From: Argopecten irradians
Lineage: Eukaryota; Mollusca; Bivalvia; Pectinida; Pectinidae
Assembly: GCF_041381155.1 (NCBI RefSeq)
Contig: NC_091138.1
Span: 33,411,604-33,475,603, forward strand
Length of the DNA stretch: 64,000 nt
Direction of reading: 5' to 3'
Position numbers and translations under genes: made by a program. The notes below the pieces were generated by a model. The model had not been told where the DNA came from and did not search any database. It saw only the letters and a list, made by a program, of their open reading frames with translations. Position 1 is the first letter of the stretch, and each line of letters begins with the position of its first letter. Shown here in pieces: positions 24,089-35,204 of this stretch.

Positions 24089-27000
24089 CGAGGGCCAGTC
24101 TTACCTAATTACTGATGTACTGTGATGTAAAAATAAACAAGGGCCAGCCTTACCTTATTACTGATGTACTGTGATGATCTAAAATAAACAAGGGCCAGCC
24201 TTACCTTATTACTGATGTACTGTGATGATGTAAAAATAAACAAGGGCCAGCCTTACCTAATTACTGATGTACTGTGATGATGTAAAATTAAACAAGGGCC
24301 AGCCTTACCTAATTACTGATGTACTGTGATGATGTAAAAATAAACAAGAGCCAGTCTTACCTAATTACTGATGTACTGTGATGATGTAAAAATAAACAAG
24401 GGCCAGTCTTACCTAATTACTGATGTACTGTGATGATGTAAAAATAAACAAGGGCCAGCTTTACCTAATTACTGATGTACTGTGATGATGTAAAAATAAA
24501 CAAGGGCCAGCTTTACTTAATTACTGATGTTCTGTGATGACGTAGAAATAAACAGGGGTCAGTCTTAACTAATTACTGATGTACTGTGATGATATAAACT
24601 AAACAAGGGCCAGCCTTACCTAATTACTGATGTACTGTGATGATGTAAAAATAAACAAGGGCCAGCCTTACCTAATTACTGATGTACTGTGATGATGTAA
24701 AAATAAACAAGGGCCAGTGTACTGTGATGATGTAAAAGTAAACAAGGGCCAGCTTTACTTAATTACTGATGTACAGTGATGATGTAAAAATAAACAAGGG
24801 CCAGCCTTACCTAATTACTGATGTACTGTGATGATGTAAAAATAAACAAGGGCCATCCTTACCTAATTACTGATGTACTGTGATGATATAAAAATAAACA
24901 AGGGTCAGCCTTACCTAATTACTTATGTACTGTGATGATGTAAAAATAAACAAGGGCCAGTCTTACCTAATTACTGATGTACTGTGATGATGTAAAAATA
25001 AACAAGGGCCAGCCTTACCTTATTACTGATGTACTGTGATGATGTGAAAATATACAAGGACCAGTCTTACCTAATTACTGATGTACTGTGATGATGTAAA
25101 AATAAACAAGGGCCAGCATTACCTAATTATTGATGTACTGTGATGATGTAAAAATAAACAAGGGCCAGCCTTACCTAATTACTGATGTACTGTGATGATG
25201 TAAAATAAACAAGGGCCAGCCTTACCTAATTACTGATGTACTGTGATGATGTAAATTAAACAAGGGCCAGCCTTACCTTATTACTGATGTACTGTGATGA
25301 TGTAAAATAAACAAGGGCCAGCCTTACCTAATTACTGATGTACTGTGATGATGTAAAAATAAACAAGGGCCAGCCTTACCTAATTACTGATGTACTGTGA
25401 TGATGTAAAAATAAACAAGGGCCAGTCTTACCTAATTACTCATGTACTGTGATGATATAAAAATAAACAAGGGCCAGTCTTACCTAATTACTGATGTACT
25501 GTGATGATGTGAAAATAAACAAGGGCCAGTCTTACCTAATTACTCATGTACTGTGATGATATAAAAATAAACAAGGGTCAGCCTTACCTAATAACTCATG
25601 TACTGTGATGATGTAAAAATAAACAAGGGCCAGTCTTACCTAATTACTGATGTACTGTGATGATGTAAAAATAAACAAGGGCCAGTCTTACCTAATTACT
25701 GATGTACTGTGATGATGTAAAAATAAACAAGGGCCAGTCTTACCTAATTACTGATGTACTGTGATGATGTAAAAATAAACAAGGGCCAGCTTTACCTAAT
25801 TACTGATGTACTGTGATGATGTAAAAATAAACAAGGGCCAGCTTTACCTAATTACTGATGTTCTGTGATGATGTAAAAATAAACAGGGGTCAATCTTACC
25901 TAATTACTGATGTACTGTGATGATATAAAATAAACAAGGGTCAGCCTTACCTAATTACTGATGTACTGTGATGATGTAAAAATAAACAAGGGCCAGGATG
26001 TACTGTGATGATGTAAAAATAAACAAGGGTCAGCCTTACCTTATTACTGATGTACTGTGATGATGTAAAAATAAACAAGGGCCAGCCTTACCTAATTACT
26101 GATGTACTGTGATGATGTAAAAATAAACAAGGGCCAGTGTACTGTGATGATGTAAAAATAAACAAGGGCCACCTTTACCTAATTACTGATGTACTGTGAT
26201 GATGTAAAAATAAACAAGGGCTAGCTTTACCTAATTACTGATGTTCTGTGATGATTATAAAAATAAACAAGGGCCAGCATTACCTAATTACTGATGTACT
26301 GTGATGATGTAAAAATAAACAAGGGCCAGCTTTACCAAATTACTAATGTCCTTTGATGATGTAAAATTAAACAAGGGCCAGCATTACCTAATTACTGATG
26401 TACTGTGATGATGTTAAAATAAACAAGGACCAGCCTTACCTAATTACTGATGTACTGTGATGATGTAAAAATAAACAAGGGCCAGCCTTACCTAATTATT
26501 GATGTTCTGTGATGATGTGAAAATAAACAAGGGCCAGTCTTACCTAATTACTGGTGTACTTTGATGATGAAAAATAAACAAGGGCCAGTCTTACCTAATT
26601 ATTGATGTACTGTGATGATGTAAATTAAAATAGGGCCAGCCTTACCTTATTACTGATGTACTGTGATGATGTAAAAATAAACAAGGGTCAGTCTTACCTA
26701 ATTACTCATGTACTGTGATGATATAAAAATAAACAAGGGTCAGCCTTACCTAATTACTCATGTACTGTGATGATGTAAAAATAAACAAGGGCCAGCTTTA
26801 CCTAATTACTAATGTCCTTTGATGATGTAAAATAAACAAGGGCCAGCATTACCTAATTACTGATGTACTGTGATGAGGTAAAAATAAACAAGGGTCAGTC
26901 TTACCTAATTACTGATGTACTGTGATGATATAAAATAAACAAGGGCCAGCCTTTCCTCATTACTGATGTACTGTGATGATGTAAAAATAAACAAGGGCCA

Positions 27001-27268
27001 GCCTTTCCTCATTACTGATGTACTGTGATGATATAAAAATAAACAAGGGTAAGCCTTACCTAATTACTCATGTACTGTGATGATGTAAAAATAAACAAGG
27101 GCCAGTCTTACCTAATTACTGATGTACTGTGATGATGTAAAAATAAACAAGGGCCAGTCTTACCTAATTAATGATGTACTGTGATGATGTGAAAATAAAC
27201 AAGGGCCAGCCTTACCTAATTACTGATGTACTGTGATGATGTAAAAATAAACAAGGGCCAGTCTTACC
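24089..27268. repeat. 52-bp minisatellite, about 61 copies
   Basis: Tandem unit with subwords TTACCTAATTACTGATGTAC, TGTGATGATGTAAAAATAAA and CAAGGGCCAGCC, adding up to 52 bases. Copies differ by a few substitutions and by 1-2-base length changes in the A-run. Marker variants (ACTGATGTTCTG followed by AACAGGGGTCA; a truncated unit AAGGGCCAGTGTACTG) recur in the same order near 24528-24716 and 25858-26136, showing that multi-unit blocks were duplicated. Nearly every unit contains AATAAA on the plus strand. 52 is not a multiple of 3 and no long reading frame runs through it. Confidence 0.95.
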
Positions 27269-27339
27269 AAAATAAATTATTATCTTGAAAGATCAAATAC
27301 CAATATAATGGAAAGAGTTGGACATAAACAAGATGTAAT
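27269..27339. other. Spacer between the 52-bp array and the SINE-like insertion
   Basis: Unique AT-rich DNA. It ends at the left copy of the target duplication TTGGTTGGTAGA (27340-27351). Confidence 0.5.
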
Positions 27340-27351
27340 TTGGTTGGTAGA

Positions 27352-27866
27352 ATTGTACCTGTTGCCCCTAATTGCATGATCGTAAAAGGCGACTAAATTT
27401 AGGATATTATCTTTTCCTTTTTTCCTAACTTACTTCTTTCTACCTAACGTCTCCTTTCACACAGCTTTACTTTTGGTCTTTTGTGGAGCGCTCGCCCGTG
27501 TGAGTGAGGCTTTGGGTTCTATCCCCTGGCCGAGAAACACCAAAGTCTATAAAAGTGGTAGTTTCTGCTTAGTGCTCAGCATTAAGGGAGTGGGACGACT
27601 AGTTCGGCCGTTGTCAGTATAATCTGTCCGAAAGTGGTGTGTTGCTTTAAGTCTTCGGAAACATGATTCAGTGATATAGCACTATAAAAAGGAAAACAGT
27701 TCCACTTTACAAGAAGACACAACACGAGCATACCGCAATCTCCCAAAACACGCTCTGTGCACTACATACACGCTACACACCGCATACATCGGAGACCGTC
27801 CTTACATGACCCTGGCTGTTGGTAGGACGTTAATTAATCAAACAAACAAACAAACAAAATGGTCTA
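27352..27866 (+). mobile_element. SINE-like retroposon, about 515 bp, with 12-bp target-site duplication
   Basis: Flanked by identical TTGGTTGGTAGA at 27340-27351 and 27867-27878, as expected for insertion by target-primed reverse transcription. Inside, about 27475-27545 looks tRNA-like: a box-A-type region (TTGGTCTTTTGTGGAGCGCT), then a box-B-type region (GGGTTCTATCCCC). The 3' end is a tail of CAAA repeats (27840-27858). The 120 bases before the tRNA-like part (CCTGTTGCCCCTAATTGC, AAAAGGCGACTAAATTTAGG) are not tRNA-like, so the element appears composite. No coding capacity. The call rests on the duplications, tail and pol III-like boxes. Confidence 0.7.
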
Positions 27867-28023
27867 TTGGTTGGTAGATAATGGTTAACAGCTAGCGTTA
27901 TTCAAGGCGAACTCCCCTGTACCCAGTATGTTGCATATGATCATCTATATGTTTTGCAAGACTGCGGTATGTCTGTGTTGTCTCCTTGTAATGTTGGAAT
28001 CTTGCGTCCATTTTATAGTGTGT

Positions 28024-28977
28024 TCACACTGAAGCATATCCTGTCAGGGACACCAAACACCATATTCCTTGTACCATTATACTGACAAAGGGTAAACCAA
28101 TCGTATCACCTCTATATGCTGTTAGGGACACCAAAAAGAATATCCCTTGTACCATTATACTGACAAAGGGTAAACCAATCGTATCACCTCTATATACTGT
28201 CAGGGACACCAAAAAGAATATCCCTTGTACCATTATACTGACAAAGGGTAAACCAATCGTATCACCTCTATATACTGTCAGAGACACCAAAAAGAATATC
28301 CCTTGTACCATTATACTGACAAAGGGTAAACCAATCGTATCACCTCTATATGCTGTTAGGGACACCAAACAGAATATCCCCTGTACCATTATACTGACAA
28401 AGGGTAAACCAATCGTATCACCCCTATATGCTGTTAGGGACACCAAACAGAATATCCCCTGTACCATTATACTGACAAAGGGTAAACCAATCGTATCACC
28501 CCTATATGCTGTTAGGGACACCAAACAGCATATCCCCTGTACCATTATACTGACAAAGGGTAAACCAATCGTATCACCCCTATATGTTGTCAGGGACATC
28601 AAACAGCATATCCCCTGTACCATTATACTGACAAAGGGTAGACCAATCGTATCACCCCTATATGCTGTCAGGGACACCAAACAGCATATCCCTTGTATCG
28701 TTATACTGACAAAGGGTAGACCAGTCGTACCACCCCTATATGCTGTCAGGGACACCAAACAGCATATCCCTTGTACCAGTATACTTACAAAGGGTAAACC
28801 AATCGTATCACCCCTATATGTTGTCAGGGACACCAAACAGCATATCCCTTGTACCATTATACTGACAAAGGGTAGACCAATCGTATCACCCCTATATGCT
28901 GTCAGGGACACCAAACAGCATATCCCCTGTACCATTATACTGACAAAGGATAGACCAGTCGTACCATCCCTTTATGC
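28024..28977. repeat. 78-bp minisatellite, about 12 copies
   Basis: Tandem unit containing CCCTGTACCATTATACTGAC, AAAGGGTAAACCAATCGTAT and CACCCCTATATGCTGTCAGG, 78 bases long. Variants are graded along the array: left units read AAAAAGAATATCCC, middle ones AACAGAATATCCC, right ones AACAGCATATCCC. This fits growth by local duplication from neighbours. Because 78 is divisible by 3, the minus strand stays open for 303 codons with a 26-residue period; there is no start context, splice context or domain to suggest translation. Confidence 0.95.
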
Positions 28978-30460
28978 TGGGCATTAAATAAGACCAGAAT
29001 GTTTTACCTACTTACTATCGTTCTAGAAAAGCAGATAATGCACAAATTACAAGCATTACTGAATCTCCATTGCAGTAAAAAGGGTTTAACATGAGCAAGA
29101 GTTAGTCTTTTTACTGTATCACTGGTGTTTAGACAGAAGAATTATGTATCAACAAGAGCTCAACTAAGTCTACTAGCCAATTAACCAGAAAGATGTAGCA
29201 ATATGTTAAGTGCCGTTTTCATGTTACAAATCAACAATGACCTTATCACTGTTGTCTTAGAAATATTTAGAGATGCCAACAGCGCTACCTAAATACCGAC
29301 GTATAAACTGAACAATGATCATGATCCCCCCGGCCTTGCGTAATAATTCAATTCATTTTATTTGCATTTTTACACCTACAAATAAGGATCGATAGTAAAT
29401 TACAAACATAACAATACATGTATAACACAGTAATGATAAAACAAGAACAACTTATGCATTCAGCAAGCCCGCTTTCCTCAGTTCAAACGACTTTTTAATG
29501 ATTAACTAGCGCTATGAAAAGACGTCCAAAGCAACAGCGATAACAATTGACTATATCACACGAACAAAGTTTTTACCAATCACTGGTGTGCTAGATAGTT
29601 GTAAAAGATGCCAAAAAGGGAGGACATGTCGTAGCATTGATGAAAAGGCAATATATAGGGGCACTAAAATAATGCGTATATAAAATAATACCGATGAGCA
29701 ACGAGAGATCTCTGGGGCATCTTGGTGCCCTAAATGGAATCATATACTTCTCTAATTTCCTTCCTTCCATTTTCCTTTTAAATATTTGATTCACACAGGA
29801 ACGTTATCCATATTTGAATGTGCTCAATTGGTATATGCTAACTATGGATAAGACATACCCTACGAAGTCAATTCGAGAATTTTAAGGAAACATATACTTC
29901 ATATCTTAGAAATAGTGAAAACAAACTCACTCTAATTTTCAAAAGAAAAGCATCTTGCTTTGGTATGAACCATGGAGGAAATGCTAATTGAATAGTCCAT
30001 GATGGTGTACTAAAACCGCAGAAAATAACAAAGATAAAAGGGCATTGTATTGTTTGTTTCACTATTGATAAAAGGGAAAGCTTCTAGAAGGCAATACCAA
30101 GGACAAAGCCTCAACTAGTACTGATGAACTAAAAGGATGTCAAAGTAACTGCTTACAACCTAACCTATCTGTAGTAGAAAGATGTCAAAGATGCCAACAT
30201 AGGTCATATTATTCAAATCGTGTATTCAACAGATGCACCAAAGGGTAGCCAGAAAGTTGTTATCTTCTTGAATACTGAAACTCAGGAAATACACCAATAA
30301 AGGTTACTTTGATAACGTGACAAACAATGGAATTCAAATCAGCGTTGTTTTCTCTCACCCTCACATCATTTACGCCTCACCTCACCTACTTAATTCCTTT
30401 CTCTCGCACACTTCCATATCCTCACTGTAACTCTAAAATTGGGAGCCTTTCCAGCGAAAC
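28978..30460. other. Noncoding stretch
   Basis: No gene or clear mobile element. Several short open frames near 29600-30060 resemble nothing. Confidence 0.4.
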
Positions 30461-30524
30461 AACTACTACTGATGGGTGTGTCCGATTTGAAAATACCACA
30501 GTTGGAGTATGGAAAGGAAAAATT

Positions 30525-30640
30525 ACAGAAATAGTTAAAAATTACCAACTTATGGTCAGTACCGATTAACTGCCCTACGCGTGTGTCGAACTCGCCAGAG
30601 ATTGACGGCTAGTGGTAGTTAGTATGTTGGAACACGGGCT
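30525..30640 (-). mobile_element. 3' fragment of a tRNA-derived SINE (minus orientation)
   Basis: Read on the minus strand, a box-B-like GCGAGTTCGACACACGC is followed by GGGCAGTTAATCGGTACTGA and CCATAAGTTGG. The same order appears at 48985-49060 (GGGGCAGTTGCCAGGTACTG, CCGTTAGTTGG). The tRNA-like head that would precede it matches the array at 40800-41080. This copy is diverged. Confidence 0.5.
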
Positions 30641-31440
30641 TTTGATTATATAGTATTATGGATACTATATGAGTAATACTGGGTATATTGTATTACACAT
30701 TTAGAAGTGGCCGTTTAAGTATAAGAGTCAAGCGCACGTGACAGAAAATACTAATCAAAGACGACGTTTCATTTGTACGACTACTTTGGTTAAAAACTAA
30801 AATTCATTAAAATAAGATCGCAAAACAATGTATGCATTAATTATTTTAGGCCTACATAATGAAATTGTAACAAAACGCGATAAAGTCACTACATCCTCAT
30901 CTTCATCTCTTTCCTAATAACTTCTATTTTATGATTACTGATCGACATAGATACTTCAAAATAAGCATTAACTTCCAGAAAACCATGACCGTTGGTATTT
31001 GTTTCCGTATGGAAGTAAGAACAACAAAAATACTTCAATCATTGTCAAAGATTTATTCTATTCGTTACACATAGAAGAAAATTGGACTTTGTTTGCAGAT
31101 ATTGTTGATAAACACTTTTCCGTTAATAGATAATGTGAACTATTCCGGTACGTAAACGCGCGGTTTATTGTTTAAAGTCTGCATTAACATTAAATATCAC
31201 ACGTATTATCAAAGTTCGTACTTAAAGAATAACTTGCTTGAAATTGATTTTCATTGTGAACCTTTAGTCATAAAAGATGTCAACATTTAAAGTAAAGCAG
31301 GTGTACCGTTTACGTACTATCCAACAATATTACATATGAGTTCAAATATTTCATAAATAGTGCCACGAAAGATCAAACTTACCGTTCTTTTCATCTGCTC
31401 TTCTTTACATGTTTCTGCGAAATGATATTATCACATTCAT
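30641..31440. other. Noncoding stretch
   Basis: AT-rich, with nothing recognisable between the SINE fragment and the promoter-like block. Confidence 0.4.
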
Positions 31441-31736
31441 TTCATATTTTAAAAGCCAGAAACTTTCCAAAATGGCCGTCTTCCTTTGCCCTTCAACAAT
31501 GCGCGTCTGCCCTCTAAACACATATGCGCATGCTCGGAATAATGCAACCAGATTCGAGGAAATCGATCACGCCAGTTTCATTGAAATATACATTTGTATT
31601 AGCACAGCTTTCAGAACATGCTTTCAAGTTTTGTTTAAAATTTCTTTCAGTAACATGTCCAGCTCGTCGAGAACGGCCAAACGATAAAAAACCAGGAATT
31701 GATAAATGTGTTATTGCTAAAGAAAAACGAAAATGA
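31441..31736 (+). promoter_or_regulatory. Promoter-like block with YY1- and NRF1-type words
   Basis: AAAATGGCCGTCTTCC (YY1-like) at about 31470 and ATATGCGCATGCTCGG (containing TGCGCATGC, NRF1-like) at about 31522 lie within 60 bases in a GC-richer patch. Such pairs are common in housekeeping promoters. Downstream, TTTCTTTCAG at about 31650 could be a splice acceptor leading into a basic open stretch (CPARRERPNDKKPGIDKC). No further exon follows, so a small gene, a decayed retrocopy or chance are all possible. Confidence 0.2.
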
Positions 31737-31877
31737 GATGTGAAGTCGCCCTGCCGACTGCTATTGATGATATAGAAACTACCATCAGAATGTTTCATAT
31801 ATGTTCAATCGTCAAAAAAGTTTTGAAAGTGAAAGAAACGCAGTTATGATAAGCATGTGATAATATATTATTATATA

Positions 31878-32529
31878 CAGGGTGTCCCAAAAAACATGTC
31901 CCGAGTTTGACGCTTTATAAAAAATGTTTTGATAGACGAAGGAATTTGATCTATTTACCATTAGAAAGATAGTGATTTGCTCTGTACAACGATACATAAC
32001 AACCTAGACAAATACCTTTTTGTTAATAATTATATTGAAAATCGAGAGAAAATCATATTTTGTTAATTTTGCGATTTGTTCAGAAAATCAATAACTTTCA
32101 GTTAAAGAAAGGGCGCGAGATGTCCACCCTTCTTTTCGATGAAATAATGAATTCTGTCCCTGAAATTCCTCACCACCTCACAATTCTGTAAATCTGCTTC
32201 CTTGAGATGGACAGCTTACCTGGGTGACATTTTCATAAAGTTTCATTTACTAAAGTAGGGGATTTTCCGATGCATTGTACATTTTAATAACTTTAGCCTG
32301 AATCTTCATGGTGCTAGAAAGTCATCAAATTGTGACATCATCGATGATGTCATCATTTCAATTATGACGTCATCACACATTATGACAATGTAATCTGTAC
32401 ATTTGTACCCAATTAAGTTAAATGTGGATTTTCCTACTTTCCACATCATTTTGAGTTTTTTAAAAAAAAGTTTAGCAATGCAAAATTTATTACTCGTCAA
32501 AGTCGGGACATGTTTTTTGGGACACCCTG
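31878..32529. mobile_element. 652-bp mariner-like MITE with TA duplication
   Basis: Left terminus CAGGGTGTCCCAAAAAACAT at 31878 is matched by the inverted right terminus ATGTTTTTTGGGACACCCTG ending at 32529. Similarity continues inward (GTCCCGA, TTTGACG), giving about 36 bp of inverted repeat. TA flanks each side. CAGGGTGTCCC-type ends with TA targets are typical of Tc1/mariner relatives. The interior has no transposase-like frame, so the copy is non-autonomous. Confidence 0.85.
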
Positions 32530-33610
32530 TATTTATTGGTTATGCATGTGTCCCTATAAGGAATTAATCTACGGTCACCTTATGAGATGCCAATGCGCTA
32601 CGATTTAATAACAATATGGACGTTTGCATGCTTTTTAGTGTGCAATTCGGTTCGTATGTCACTTTGTTCTTTATATATATTTACATCTGATTGTTTTTTG
32701 GGTTTTTAATTTTTTTTTTTTTTTTTTTGTAGACACTTACTAGTTCTTTTTGAAAGTTTTTTATGTAGACCTTTTTTGTCCTTTTTGTTAACAGGATCAA
32801 ACACATGAACACAACAGTCAGTGATTGATGAATAGGAGGTGAAATGTAACAATGTAAAACTTGTGCAGATGACAGAGAAAATGCCAAATTCTACAGGGGA
32901 AACAATACGTTGTTCAAAAATACATTCATGTATTTAAATTAAAAGTTCCAGTCTAAAAGACTTACGAGGAACTGTTGAAAATAAAAACATTAGATATGTA
33001 CATGTACCTAAAAAGAGATTGAACGTGTTTTCTTTTTAAAAAACCTGAATATAGAACTAGCTAAAATCGGTTGAATTTCACTGTTTGACATCTTGTAATA
33101 AAACTTTTCATCATAATTATACTTTTAAAGTCATTATTGATACTATAAGCTCTATCAAAAATTATTTGGCGTTTTTATTACAGTTGCACTAAAAATGCGA
33201 TTCATTTTCTACAGTATTTCAATCTAAATTGCTGGGAAAATTACTGCCTATATCTTATCCAAAACGCATGACGCCCTAGCACCTGTCCCTGCCAAGAACC
33301 AGCCTTTTCGACGGTTGAATACCTTTCCTCTCCAACAAATCTACATTTGGTGCGATATGATCACCTATGTCTAAATATGATATCCCAGTGTCCAGTGAGT
33401 GTCACTTTATGTTGTTATAATGGTCAATTAACGCTGACCCTAAGGCAGTACAAATGGACGTTAAGGTAGATAGCACAAGTTACTGACCCGTGTAACTGGT
33501 AAACTTAACTCGTGTGTTTATTTAGAGATGCTTTTCACATCTATCACAACACTGACCCATATACTTCAATAATCAATACATCTTTATAAATGCATGTGGA
33601 CTCTAAGTCA
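32530..33610. other. Noncoding stretch with a poly-T tract
   Basis: A T-run at about 32708-32728 is the only notable feature. No gene recognised. Confidence 0.4.
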
Positions 33611-33621
33611 ATCTAGTAGAA

Positions 33622-33810
33622 GGGTTGATACATGATGTCAGCCTCGATACTCCAGGGGTTAGTATCACTGATGTTATATCTAACTCTGGACAATCTCATA
33701 GTAAAACTGGAGGCAGTTCAGGAGAAAAAATTGACCAAGCTCAGGCCTGCAGAGACTTGCTTAAAGAATGGGGGACGCCACAAAGTCAACCACGAGGTAC
33801 CATTATTTGA
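33622..33810 (+). other. Coding-like stretch of unknown nature
   Basis: An open frame of about 60 codons with hydrophilic, protein-like composition (SKTGGSSGEKIDQAQACRDL, then LKEWGTPQSQPRG) lies between a possible acceptor (GATGTCAG at 33634-33641) and a possible donor (CACGAG|GTACC near 33797). A second frame is also open. It resembles no family I can name and could be part of a repeat. Neighbouring exons were not found. Confidence 0.2.
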
Positions 33811-34600
33811 TTCTTTTGATGTACATCAAAGGACCAAACATCAGTGATAGTTACCCCTTGAATATATAGGATGTTATATGTATGAGCATTATGATACAGT
33901 ATTGGTCGTGATAAAGCACTTTTCATTGATTCTGGAAGTTTGGAATGTTAAGACTTTTTCCAATTCTTATATATTATTTATTTCCAAATGACACTGATCT
34001 TTTTTGTACCATGTATATTTTGCGATAGTTAGAAAACTTTAAACCATACTATTATGGGGTATCAGAAGTTAATCGTCAGAATCACAACAACTAAAATACT
34101 CCATAGAGTACAGTAATATCCATAATCAACCTTCAACTTAGTAGTTAACAAAACATATCATTTAAAAAGAATCAACCTTATAGGTCAGTATTCTTTAAGT
34201 CTAAAAGCGCCAGTTATCATTCCTTTGTAATTCATTAACATATTACCAGTTATTTCTTTTCTTTGTTTATAGCACACATAACGTTCAACTCTCATTCTCC
34301 CAGTAGACACAATTGAAATCTCAATCGTTATAATTCCAAGGATTGAACAGTTCTTTTTGAACTGTCAAAGGGACATAAGTTAAAACTGGGGACAGATGAC
34401 GTCACCTTGGTGTACACCTTTGAATATCTCAAAAAGGAAAAAATACTTTTTTAATTATTTATGGCCTATTGACAGATAATAACTTCCAACAAGAACGGCA
34501 ATGTAGTAGATAATGACTGCAAGAGCACTGCAAGTTTCCTCCAGATATCTTTAATAAATTTGAAGTATAAATACCCTGGCTGATACTGAGTAATAAGATG
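33811..34600. other. Noncoding AT-rich stretch
   Basis: Nothing recognised. Confidence 0.4.
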
Positions 34601-34969
34601 TTAAAGATGGTCCACCGCTGACAAATGGTATTTTTCCACTATCAAAAACAAAAGCTGACGATCTAGTATTTTTCTTCGGGAACAAAAGTTACTTACTTTA
34701 CATCTTTACCATCATTAAAAAGTTTGAGCTACTAATTTTACTTCAAGTTAAAACTATGAAAAATAATTTATTGCATCCCGAAAAAATTCTGTGGCACTAT
34801 ATTTTATATTGAATGAATTAATGATTGCACATGCACCAAAGGCGAAATAAATTATTTTGTTATTTTTTGTTTTAATTGGGCATATACATTGTATATACAC
34901 CATTAAACACCAATTATTGTTCAAACGATGAATATCATTTATGCTCTGTCAGCGGGGGAGCATCTTAAA
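34601..34969. mobile_element. TTAA/CCACCGCTGA MITE family, copy 2 (near full length)
   Basis: Left end TTAAAGATGGTCCACCGCTG and right end CAGCGGGGGAGCATCTTAA are inverted repeats of about 20 bp, and both ends carry TTAA-like words. The interior matches copies at 17885 and 59674 (AAAAGTTACTTACTT, AAAAAGTTTGAGCTAC, TTCAAGTTAAAACTATG). A TTAA target would suggest a piggyBac-type helper, but TTAA may belong to the terminus itself. Confidence 0.7.
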
Positions 34970-35204
34970 TAAACAATACATTAACTGCATATAAGTAAAA
35001 ACAGATAAAATGTATGTAGTGTTTTCTGTAAAATTCTTTTATTGATTATTGAAGTAAAATGCATAAATACAAGTCAGCATCCTACATATTTAAAAACAGC
35101 AGAGACATGTTAATTGTAGACAAATTATCCAAGTTTTTTATGTTATCAATATTAAGAATATATATAATGTTTGGTTCATTTTGTTTATAAAGAAACCTGA
35201 TTAA
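34970..35204. other. AT-rich spacer before the 42-bp array
   Basis: Unique sequence with no features. Confidence 0.4.

Noticed and set aside
24089-27268. CRISPR-like direct repeats
   Set aside because: The units are contiguous and near-identical with no unique spacers, and the genome is eukaryotic.
28024-28935. 303-codon minus-strand reading frame in the 78-bp array
   Set aside because: Same reason: periodic translation of a minisatellite, with no independent sign of coding.
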